NCBI GenBank assembly: GCA_016293615.1
Contig: JAEDDX010000071.1
Coordinates: 1-12,061, forward strand
From: Acetatifactor sp.
GTDB lineage: Bacteria; Bacillota; Clostridia; Lachnospirales; Lachnospiraceae
DNA: 12,061 bases
Direction of reading: 5' to 3'
This document shows positions 1 to 6,676 of this stretch, piece after piece (within the stretch, counting starts at the first letter, position 1; the number at the start of each line of letters is the position of its first letter). The position numbers and the translations under genes are program-made. The notes under the pieces are model-generated. The model saw only the letters and a program-made list of their open reading frames with translations, was not told where the DNA came from and did no database searches.

Positions 1-102
1 ACTCCCGAGCCCACTCCCGAGCCTACTCCCGAGCCCACTCCCGAGCCTACTCCCGAGCCCACTCCTACCCCGGCTCCCACACCGGCTCCCACACCGGCTC
101 CT
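1..102 (+). repeat. In-frame tandem repeats encoding a TPEP/APTP linker
   Basis: Positions 1-60 are five near-identical 12-bp units encoding Thr-Pro-Glu-Pro. The fourth codon alternates CCC and CCT, so the true period is 24 bp (two and a half copies visible, cut by the window edge). From about 70 to 101 a second 12-bp unit (CCGGCTCCCACA type) repeats and encodes Ala-Pro-Thr-Pro. Both units are multiples of three, so copy-number change would lengthen or shorten the linker without a frameshift. Confidence 0.9.
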
Positions 103-480
103 TCCAAGCCGCAGACCGTAACCGTGAATGTTCCCGTCACATATCAGGTCATAAAGGGGGATACTCTTTCTAAGATTGCAAGGAAGTTTGATATTTCCCT
201 GCGGGAGCTTCTCTCATTGAACCCTGACATTCAGAATCCCAACAGGATTTATATCGGTCAGACCATCATAGTGGGAACCAAAACCGCTGAAGTATCAGCG
301 GCGGAAGCAGACAGACTGAACGCTGAAAAAACTGCAGAATATGTAATCAGACGCGGCGACAACCTTTACAGGATAGCGAGAGCAAATCACACCACAGTTG
401 CAAGACTGTTGGCTCTGAATCCCTGGATTCGTCGTCCTAACCTGATCTTCCCCGGGCAGATTCTGAAGCTTCCTGAATAA
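1..480 (+). CDS. LysM-domain cell-wall-binding protein, C-terminal part (5'-partial)
   Basis: The reading frame is open from the first base, so this is the 3' end of a longer gene; 159 residues are visible. A GTG at 124 could be read as a start, but the frame continues upstream with the same protein-like composition and there is no ribosome binding site, so I do not use it. Visible order: a TPEP/APTP-repeat linker (residues 1-34), a short spacer, LysM 1 (about 48-91, with the KGDTLSKIA and LNP signatures), a charged spacer, and LysM 2 (about 114-159, RRGDNLYRIA and LNPWI), ending right after the domain. LysM modules bind N-acetylglucosamine-containing glycans such as peptidoglycan. The Pro/Thr/Glu linker is typical of surface proteins and suggests a secreted, wall-anchored product. 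The catalytic or other N-terminal part lies outside the window, so the overall function is unknown. It converges on the minus-strand phosphorylase unit. Confidence 0.9.
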   Translation, partial: TPEPTPEPTPEPTPEPTPEPTPTPAPTPAPTPAPSKPQTVTVNVPVTYQVIKGDTLSKIARKFDISLRELLSLNPDIQNPNRIYIGQTIIVGTKTAEVSAAEADRLNAEKTAEYVIRRGDNLYRIARANHTTVARLLALNPWIRRPNLIFPGQILKLPE

Positions 481-613
481 CAATCCTCTTAATCGGATTG
501 TACATACCGAGCGCGGCTGCAAGTGCGAAATATTTCAGTTCGCGCGCGTGCGCATCCTCGCGGAGCGTTTTTGCAGTATAGAAACCGAAGTTTTACTATG
601 AAAAAAACACTAT
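481..613. other. Intergenic stretch with GC-rich and small hairpin-forming segments
   Basis: No coding frame is convincing here. It holds a 6-bp inverted repeat right after the LysM stop (CAATCC 481-486 with GGATTG 495-500), an alternating CG tract (about 540-553), the weak terminator at 551-572, and a second small hairpin (ATAGAAAC 578-585 with GTTT 590-593 and CTAT 596-599, CGAA loop, two-base bulge). The chain of small palindromes resembles an intergenic REP-like element, but only one copy is in the window. Confidence 0.35.
551..572 (+). terminator. Possible weak intrinsic terminator after the LysM gene
   Basis: CGC-A-TCC pairs with GGA-GCG around a TCGC loop, leaving one bulged A, and is followed directly by five T residues (568-572). 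The stem is only six pairs. It lies about 70 bp after the LysM stop and within a GC-rich stretch. The stronger hairpin at 614-658 probably does most of the termination. Confidence 0.35.
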
Positions 614-658
614 AAAAAGGCACTGTAGGTCATGAGAATGACTTACAGTGCTCTTTTT
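614..658. terminator. Bidirectional intrinsic terminator between convergent genes
   Basis: A 14-bp stem (620-633 with 638-651) has one G-U pair and a GAGA loop, which is a GNRA tetraloop when read on the plus strand. An A tract (614-618) precedes it and a T tract (654-658) follows it, so either strand reads as hairpin plus U tract. It lies 38 bp beyond the stop of the minus-strand GH94 gene (697) and about 130 bp beyond the LysM stop (480), as expected for a terminator shared by two convergent units. Confidence 0.9.
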
Positions 659-696
659 GTTGCGTCATGAATCGTTCTTTGGATCTCTATTGATGC

Positions 697-3396
697 CTAT
701 GAAAGTGCCACGGATATCTCCTGTACACCCTCCGTCTGAAGCAGCAGTTGCGCAGGAATCAGACTGCCCTCCAGCTTCTGTCCGTTCAGGGTAATCTCTT
801 CTGCCTTCGTATAAACATCCTTTTCCTCTGCCGCCCGATAGGTCACATGCACGGGAATACCGTGAAACAGAAGTCTGATGCCGGCCTTTCGGTCTTTGTC
901 CAGCTGCTCTTTTACAAACTTCGGTTCGAGCTTCAGGTCACCGAAGTCACCCTTAACGCCGAACACCTCCGTCACCATGGTCATCATCAGCCAGCTCGCG
1001 GAACCGGTCAGATAATGATACATACCGCGGCCGGTATTGCTGAAATACTCCGGAAGTCCCGGATAGATACGGCTGGTCTCAAAATCCGCCGACTGGTGAT
1101 AGAGGGCACTTAAGGCGCGATACCCTTCCCTGACATAACCTCTCTGGTAGAGTGCATTGCCGTACATAATCGCCATGTGTGAGAATACCGCGCCGTTTTC
1201 CTTGTGCCCGTAAGCGAATCCGAACGCGCGTCCCATATCGTCCTTCACTTCCCCAAAGTCTGTGTTGAGCTTATAGCCGCCCACGGAAGGATCATACAGC
1301 AGCTTGTCCGCTGCTTTGACGATCTCGGCAATCTGTTCATCCGTCGCAGTCCCGGACATGATGGGGAATACCTGGCTTGTCAGGGTCATTCTGGTACCGT
1401 TTGCAAAGTCTCCCTCCAGCTGTCTTTCATGATTATCATAATATCCGTTGTAGAAAGCTCCATCCTTAGTCTCCACCCATTCGGTGCGGCGGATATGTTC
1501 CTTCATCCAGGTGCTCATGCCGCGAAGCACTGATGCTATGCTTCGCAGGGAACAGGGCTGCTTTTCACCGGAAACCATATGGGCGCAGGTTTTATAGTAT
1601 TCCTGTAAAAAAGCCTGCTTGCCGTTGACGGAATCATAGATATCACTGTGGTCCGTAAACAGCGTGCATATTTCTTTCTGGAAGCACATGGTATCAGAAA
1701 TATTGTCTGCATAATGTTCGCAAAGAATGGCGAGATGTTCCAGATTGCCTGCATAGGCTGCTGTAAAGGTTACGCTCTCACCGTGCTCTGCGGCCATATC
1801 ATAGGCGTCATTCCAGTCGGCGCCGCGCAGTCTGATATGATTATGCGCCCCCACATCATAGAAGGCGGTAATATTCTGCAGCAGAATATGCTCCAGTATC
1901 GTGCCGGTCACCACGCTGCTTTCGCTCTTCTGACAGGTACCGTAGTCCGGAGTCCATGCCTCATCCTTCTGCTCTCCCCGGCAAATCTGGCGGTCCTTAA
2001 AATAAGGCACTTCCTCGGCAAAGATCTTCTCATCACCGGTTTGGCGAATATAGAATTCCGTGGTCATAAAGGGCCACAGTCCATGATCCATCCAGACGCG
2101 TGTGATATTGTTTCTGTCTGCAATGAACTCACCGGTCTTTTGTCCGATGATAGTTGCGTTGGTTCCGTCCATGCGGACACCGCCATAGTTGCTGACGAGC
2201 ATCTCGCGCACGCCGGCAGGCTCCATGATCAATAGCGCCAGACAATCCTGCCACAGGTCTCTCCAGCCTCTTCCGCCCTTGCCATAGTCATGGTGCGGCA
2301 GGAAGGAACAGCCGAACAGCCTTCGCAGAATCGGCTGAAAAGTGACCCAATACATATAGCCGTCAAAGAACTCGTCCCCTGTTTCATAGGAGACATTGGT
2401 CTTGTCGGTCCATTCCTTTTTTACCTTTGCAAGTGCCTGCTCTACAGCCTGTGCGCCCGCATACCGTGAGATCAGCTTCTCTCTTGTCTGCGCCGCCTGT
2501 GCCGCCCCTGTCATTCCAAAATAGACACAATAGGTTGCCGACTCACCGGGTGCAAGGGTCTTCTTCTCAAACGCAAGAGCACCCATAGCCTCGTTGCCGG
2601 CCGCTGCGCCTTCTTTTTTCCAGGCCCGATTTAACCCTGCCCTGACGCCGTTTTTGCCGTAAATCTGCACGGGCCGTGCATAGCTTCCGCCTTCGCCCAG
2701 AAAATCCTCCGCCAGAGGGCAGCTGGCCAGAGGGCCGCTGCCTGTCTCATCGGTACCATACACAAAATAAGTCAGCGTATTCTTCTTGTGCCCGCGCTCG
2801 TCAAAGGTAAGGGTGGGAGTCAGCTCCACGCCCCATGGATTCACCTGCATTCTGTGCAGCAGGCTTGTGACATGTCTGTGATCTCTTAAGTTATCCGCAG
2901 ACCGGCCGTACAAAGGAATCGCCGCCACGGGGATAAAGGTCACAGGCATGTTTCTGCGGTTGGTCAGCCTGACCTCCATCACTTCAAACATATCGGAATC
3001 GGCGGGGATGAAAGAGGTGATTTCGGAAGAAAAACCATACTTTTTCGAAGTCCTGCTCATGCGATGCCACATGAGTCCGGCATCCAGTGCGCTGTCCTCC
3101 TCAAGTTCGGTATCCCGCAGGCTCTCACTCTCAGCGGATGCTCCCGCTGCAGACCACGCGCCGCCCTCCTCGAATACACACCAGAAGTTTCTTGAGGATT
3201 TCAGGTTATGCAATTCCTCGGCGCTCACAGGCTGCAGCAGAAAACTGTTCTGGTCGAACTTACTGTCTCCGCCAAGCAAAGGCGTGATCGCGCTCTTTAA
3301 GCCGCTCTCAGCTGCCAGTGGGAAATAAAGGTAGCTGCTCTGCTCCGGCTTGTCCAAATGAAAGGACCCGACTTTATCCGTAAAATAATAACTCAT
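697..3396 (-). CDS. GH94 glycoside phosphorylase, laminaribiose-phosphorylase-like
   Basis: Predicted 899-aa cytoplasmic enzyme with no signal peptide. GH94 enzymes are inverting phosphorylases that split beta-glucosides with phosphate to give alpha-glucose-1-phosphate. Seen: an N-terminal beta-sandwich region with GRSADNLRDHRHVTSLLHR (about 164-182), GGRGWRDLWQD (about 374-384), the catalytic-loop motif GADWND with W528 and D530 (the presumed general acid), HKENGAVFSH ending at H740 and YLTGSASW (795-802), the last two matching the phosphate site of the family. Length (about 900 aa) and the N-terminal motifs fit laminaribiose phosphorylase better than the roughly 800-aa cellobiose or chitobiose enzymes; this is from memory of the family, not a search. 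Start: the ATG at 3396 is preceded by AAGGAGAG at 8-nt spacing, whereas the ATG at 3420 lies upstream of that site and has none. It is the last gene of the unit, 32 bp after the previous stop, and is closed by the 614-658 terminator. The family is sure; substrate specificity is uncertain. Confidence 0.9.
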   Translation of the reverse strand: MSYYFTDKVGSFHLDKPEQSSYLYFPLAAESGLKSAITPLLGGDSKFDQNSFLLQPVSAEELHNLKSSRNFWCVFEEGGAWSAAGASAESESLRDTELEEDSALDAGLMWHRMSRTSKKYGFSSEITSFIPADSDMFEVMEVRLTNRRNMPVTFIPVAAIPLYGRSADNLRDHRHVTSLLHRMQVNPWGVELTPTLTFDERGHKKNTLTYFVYGTDETGSGPLASCPLAEDFLGEGGSYARPVQIYGKNGVRAGLNRAWKKEGAAAGNEAMGALAFEKKTLAPGESATYCVYFGMTGAAQAAQTREKLISRYAGAQAVEQALAKVKKEWTDKTNVSYETGDEFFDGYMYWVTFQPILRRLFGCSFLPHHDYGKGGRGWRDLWQDCLALLIMEPAGVREMLVSNYGGVRMDGTNATIIGQKTGEFIADRNNITRVWMDHGLWPFMTTEFYIRQTGDEKIFAEEVPYFKDRQICRGEQKDEAWTPDYGTCQKSESSVVTGTILEHILLQNITAFYDVGAHNHIRLRGADWNDAYDMAAEHGESVTFTAAYAGNLEHLAILCEHYADNISDTMCFQKEICTLFTDHSDIYDSVNGKQAFLQEYYKTCAHMVSGEKQPCSLRSIASVLRGMSTWMKEHIRRTEWVETKDGAFYNGYYDNHERQLEGDFANGTRMTLTSQVFPIMSGTATDEQIAEIVKAADKLLYDPSVGGYKLNTDFGEVKDDMGRAFGFAYGHKENGAVFSHMAIMYGNALYQRGYVREGYRALSALYHQSADFETSRIYPGLPEYFSNTGRGMYHYLTGSASWLMMTMVTEVFGVKGDFGDLKLEPKFVKEQLDKDRKAGIRLLFHGIPVHVTYRAAEEKDVYTKAEEITLNGQKLEGSLIPAQLLLQTEGVQEISVALS

Positions 3397-3404
3397 GATT
3401 TTGC

Positions 3405-3410
3405 TCTCCT
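3405..3410 (-). promoter_or_regulatory. Ribosome binding site that decides the GH94 start
   Basis: Read on the minus strand this is AGGAGA within AAAAGGAGAG, 8 nt before the ATG at 3396. It lies inside the reading frame if the ATG at 3420 is used, so it argues for the shorter, 899-aa protein. Confidence 0.85.
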
Positions 3411-3428
3411 TTTGCGGCATGATGTCAT

Positions 3429-6400
3429 TTATGCGAAGATGACCTCTATCTTCTTTGCTCGGCCGTCTCGTATCATCAAAGCGAGGTCACCCGCCAGCGA
3501 ATCTCCCTGCACTTCATGGGTGGTACTCTCGTCCTCTGCAACGATTTTCACAGCCTTCGCGCCGTCGGCGCCATAGGTGTTTTTCCCGGTCGCATTGTGG
3601 TAGGTTGTCTTACAGCTGCCGCAGAGCATGAAGGAACAGTTTCCCTCTGCGTCAAACATATCCGCAGGAAGAATGGGGGCAAAGCGGAAGGTAAGCGTAT
3701 CCTCCTCCATCTTAAATCCGCCGTTTCCGATGAACATACCGATCCACATGGAAAGCATCTCTACCGTGGAACCGGAGAGTCTTGCCACAAAGCCCTGACC
3801 GTGTACCTGAGGGTCGGGATTCGCACTCGAAGCCAGGAAGGAAGAATTCTCCAGAATACTTCTGCCGTATACTTCCGGCTTCTGATAAGGAATCAGCGCA
3901 TCCTTGACGGAAGCAAAGAATTCATCATACAGACCTGCTTTCAGCAGTCCCAGGAAATACTTGTATTCCATGTGCAGGAAGATGCTTTCTCTCTCAAGCC
4001 ATCCTGCGGTAAACGCCCGCACACGACCGTTTTCTATGGACATATCTTCGATAGACTCGCTGGTCTTGTACATTTTGAGCTTCTTGTCATAGATATCGGT
4101 CTGTTTGATTTTCTCAAACATCGCCTTGGCTGTGGGAAGGTCCTCCTCTTCGCAGGCAGCCAGCATCTTCGCGGGCCCCTCCAGGAAGTGCGGAACCTTG
4201 ACCAGGCGAAAGCTCTTCACGGCAACACTGGGCATGCCGTAAGGGCTGATGCGCGCCTCTCCGGACGCCTCCTTCACTTCCTCATACTCGTCAGCCTCAT
4301 AGGTAAAGTAGGTCGGCATAATACCCTCTCCCTGCTCCAGGGCCAGTTCACACGCCCTCTCGAGTTTATCCGCAAACGCGCTAAGCACTTCGCGAAGCTC
4401 CCCGAAGGATACACTGACCAGTGTACCGCTCACGGTAAGCTTCGTCTCCTCGCGGAATGCCTCGCGCAGATCTGCCACCTTATTCCAATAGGCAAAGGAA
4501 CCCAAGCCTTCGCCGAGTGCGCCGTAAATCTTTCTCATAAAATCTGCCAGTTCAACGGGAAGCTTCGTCTCTCCCTCCGCCGGCAAAGCCTTCAGCATAA
4601 AGCCGACCAGCCGCTTTAATTCCATGGTCTCAGGCATGGAACTTCCGAACAGTCCGGGCAGACCATTCATGGCATCGTTCCAGCCGGGCTTTCCGCCATC
4701 CATCTCGATACCCATGCCGAAGGAATCCAAAAGTGCGAATTTGTTCACCGCAAGCGTCATCATTTTGCCAAAGAGAGTCGTTGTAACGATTGCGCCGCTT
4801 TCATCCTTTAACCAGTTCGTTCCGCCTGTGACAAAGCCGGGGCGGGCTGCCTTTTCCTCGCAGTGGTAAACTGCGCCGTACTGTCTCACCTTCCCCTTGC
4901 GGTTCAATACATAGGTATCCCTTCTGGGACGAACCACACCGATGCTGTCATAGTAGGGGTAGTCGCTCTCGCCAAACAAAAGCTCCTGCTGTTTATCCGG
5001 ATAGATCATCAGATAGTTCTCAACAAGGTCTAAGTTATAATCCCAGTGGTCGCTCCAGTAGCCTTCCGCAAAGTTTGCCTCGATGCGCTCGTCCGCAAGG
5101 CCGATCAAGCCGGTGACCATGACCTCCTCGTCTCCGGTTACCTTCATCTGATACTTTGCAATCACGTTGGTGATCTGACCGGGTGTGAACGGTTTGGACA
5201 GAACTGCTGCCACACGGCCGTCCGTATCCTCCACATTCTGTGCGACTATGCGGATCGCACTCTCCCAATTCTCCTTCGGAATGACAAAGGTACAGGGGCG
5301 GATCTCCAGAGGATTGTAGCCGTCCATCTGAACCAGGCTGTAGAAATGATGCACATTGAACGCACCGATGGCGGGGTTGAAGAAGACATCGTTTCTTCTG
5401 TTCTGGCAGACATCACGATAATTGCCGTTGCCCTGGGAATAATACTCTCCCGCAATGGAGAAGAAGTTGTAGTCTCGTTCCGGGTCGCCGTGCTTTCTGC
5501 TGAACAGATGCACGACAGCCTTCCTGTCATCATTTCCGATCAGGAAGGGATATCCTCCTCTCAGGAAGTTGTCCAGATAACACTGCTCCATATATTGGTC
5601 AAACAGAGGATTCGCGGATCTGGTCCAGACATCCTTGGTAAACAGGGATACCAGCTCTCTGGCCTCCTTGATCTTTCTGTCGGTATAGCCTTCCGTGCAG
5701 AATACACCGGCCTTCCGGTTCAGAAGCGCGATGGAGGGTGCAAAACCGGCAAACGCACTGAAGGTCACGCTCTCTGTGGCCTTCACGGAAGCGGTCAGGG
5801 GAATGAAGCCGCAGGGAACCTTATTGACGCAGTATTGCTTCTTCGCAAGCACACCGTTTAACCCGGCTTCCTTGAACACAATGGGCGTTACCATGGAATG
5901 ATCGTAGTCAAAAATCACCTGCTTGTCGCAGATTACGGGCATCAAAGCGCCGTCCTTTACGGCGAGGTAGAAGAAACCGCCCTCGATCTCCACAACCTCG
6001 GAGGTATCGTCACCGGAGGAACGGGTCGCGAAGAAGGGTGCATTGTTCTCCTCATTCTTGATGTCTGAATAGCTCCGAAAGAGGTTGGACATCTCCTTGT
6101 ACAGACTGTTCTGGACGCCGAAGGGAATGATCTGTGCCATACCGTCGAGCATCTCGATCTCGTGGTCCCTGCCATCCGTCACCTCAATGGTCACCTTACG
6201 AACCAGAGCACCAATGTTTTCGTTGGGCAGCACAATGTAGCGGACCGTCATCTTCAGGCCGTGGCTTTCCTCTGAAATGGTGATAACATTCTTCTCGATC
6301 TCCATCCTCCGCTCGATTTCGGGAGCATAAGCACAAAACGGCTCATAGTATTCCCCGTCCACGCGGATAAAGGTTCGAAAGCCTTTTAAGGGAGTGTCCT

Positions 6401-6611
6401 CATATGCCGTATTTGCAGGGTTAAACTCCATCATGGCGTTGCCTTTGTTGTGAATACCGAAGCTGTTGATGGCCTGTCCTCTGTTGGTGTAAAACGACCA
6501 TACAGGGATACCCTTGACTCCTGCCAGTCCGGGCAGGAAGCTGGAAAAAGGTGCAACCTTTGTGTAATCCTCGATGATGAATTTTTCTCCTGCAAGCTTG
6601 TAATGTTCCAT
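3429..6611 (-). CDS. Large inverting glycoside phosphorylase, GH94/GH149/GH161 clan (probable beta-1,3-oligoglucan phosphorylase)
   Basis: Predicted 1060-aa cytoplasmic protein without a signal peptide. It shares the phosphorylase scaffold with its downstream neighbour but is about 160 residues longer. Visible signatures: an N-terminal region with FSSFLPGLAG and SFYTNRGQ, GNYRDVCQNRRND (R399-D400) in the place of GWRDLWQD, KPGWNDAMNGLPG with W644 and D646 in the place of DWND, ERESIFLHMEYKY with H880 aligning to the phosphate-site His, and LSGSTVEML (about 945-953) in the place of TGSASWL. Proteins of this type are often labelled cellobiose phosphorylase. The length of about 1060 aa and the GWND variant fit the beta-1,3-glucan phosphorylase families GH149 or GH161 better, but I cannot decide without alignment. 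Start: the ATG at 6611 has AGAGAGG at 7-nt spacing. The frame stays open upstream to an ATG at 6710, which would overlap the YfhO gene and add a basic, non-conserved 33-residue extension, so I reject that start. It lies 65 bp after the YfhO stop. Probable role: shortening beta-glucooligosaccharides to glucose-1-phosphate. Confidence 0.88.
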   Translation of the reverse strand: MEHYKLAGEKFIIEDYTKVAPFSSFLPGLAGVKGIPVWSFYTNRGQAINSFGIHNKGNAMMEFNPANTAYEDTPLKGFRTFIRVDGEYYEPFCAYAPEIERRMEIEKNVITISEESHGLKMTVRYIVLPNENIGALVRKVTIEVTDGRDHEIEMLDGMAQIIPFGVQNSLYKEMSNLFRSYSDIKNEENNAPFFATRSSGDDTSEVVEIEGGFFYLAVKDGALMPVICDKQVIFDYDHSMVTPIVFKEAGLNGVLAKKQYCVNKVPCGFIPLTASVKATESVTFSAFAGFAPSIALLNRKAGVFCTEGYTDRKIKEARELVSLFTKDVWTRSANPLFDQYMEQCYLDNFLRGGYPFLIGNDDRKAVVHLFSRKHGDPERDYNFFSIAGEYYSQGNGNYRDVCQNRRNDVFFNPAIGAFNVHHFYSLVQMDGYNPLEIRPCTFVIPKENWESAIRIVAQNVEDTDGRVAAVLSKPFTPGQITNVIAKYQMKVTGDEEVMVTGLIGLADERIEANFAEGYWSDHWDYNLDLVENYLMIYPDKQQELLFGESDYPYYDSIGVVRPRRDTYVLNRKGKVRQYGAVYHCEEKAARPGFVTGGTNWLKDESGAIVTTTLFGKMMTLAVNKFALLDSFGMGIEMDGGKPGWNDAMNGLPGLFGSSMPETMELKRLVGFMLKALPAEGETKLPVELADFMRKIYGALGEGLGSFAYWNKVADLREAFREETKLTVSGTLVSVSFGELREVLSAFADKLERACELALEQGEGIMPTYFTYEADEYEEVKEASGEARISPYGMPSVAVKSFRLVKVPHFLEGPAKMLAACEEEDLPTAKAMFEKIKQTDIYDKKLKMYKTSESIEDMSIENGRVRAFTAGWLERESIFLHMEYKYFLGLLKAGLYDEFFASVKDALIPYQKPEVYGRSILENSSFLASSANPDPQVHGQGFVARLSGSTVEMLSMWIGMFIGNGGFKMEEDTLTFRFAPILPADMFDAEGNCSFMLCGSCKTTYHNATGKNTYGADGAKAVKIVAEDESTTHEVQGDSLAGDLALMIRDGRAKKIEVIFA

Positions 6612-6618
6612 ACTGTTA

Positions 6619-6625
6619 CCTCTCT
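6619..6625 (-). promoter_or_regulatory. Ribosome binding site that decides the large phosphorylase start
   Basis: Minus-strand AGAGAGG lies 7 nt before the ATG at 6611. It lies within the longer open frame that begins at 6710 and supports the 1060-aa form. Confidence 0.8.
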
Positions 6626-6676
6626 GTATTGTAATTTCTTCCTTTGAAAATTTGTTCCTTCGTCTGACCGGTGGTC

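Noticed and set aside
3516..4619. Long plus-strand open frame (367 codons) opposite the large phosphorylase gene.
   Set aside because: It is antisense to a clearly conserved enzyme, has no ribosome binding site or recognisable domain, and reads as low-complexity translation of the complementary strand. Similar antisense frames at 5046-5861, 6734-7579 and 9730-10584 are rejected for the same reason.
6612..6676. Possible internal promoter before the large phosphorylase gene (a TACAAT -10-like hexamer).
   Set aside because: No acceptable -35 element occurs at 16-18 bp upstream of it, so co-transcription from the YfhO promoter is the simpler reading.
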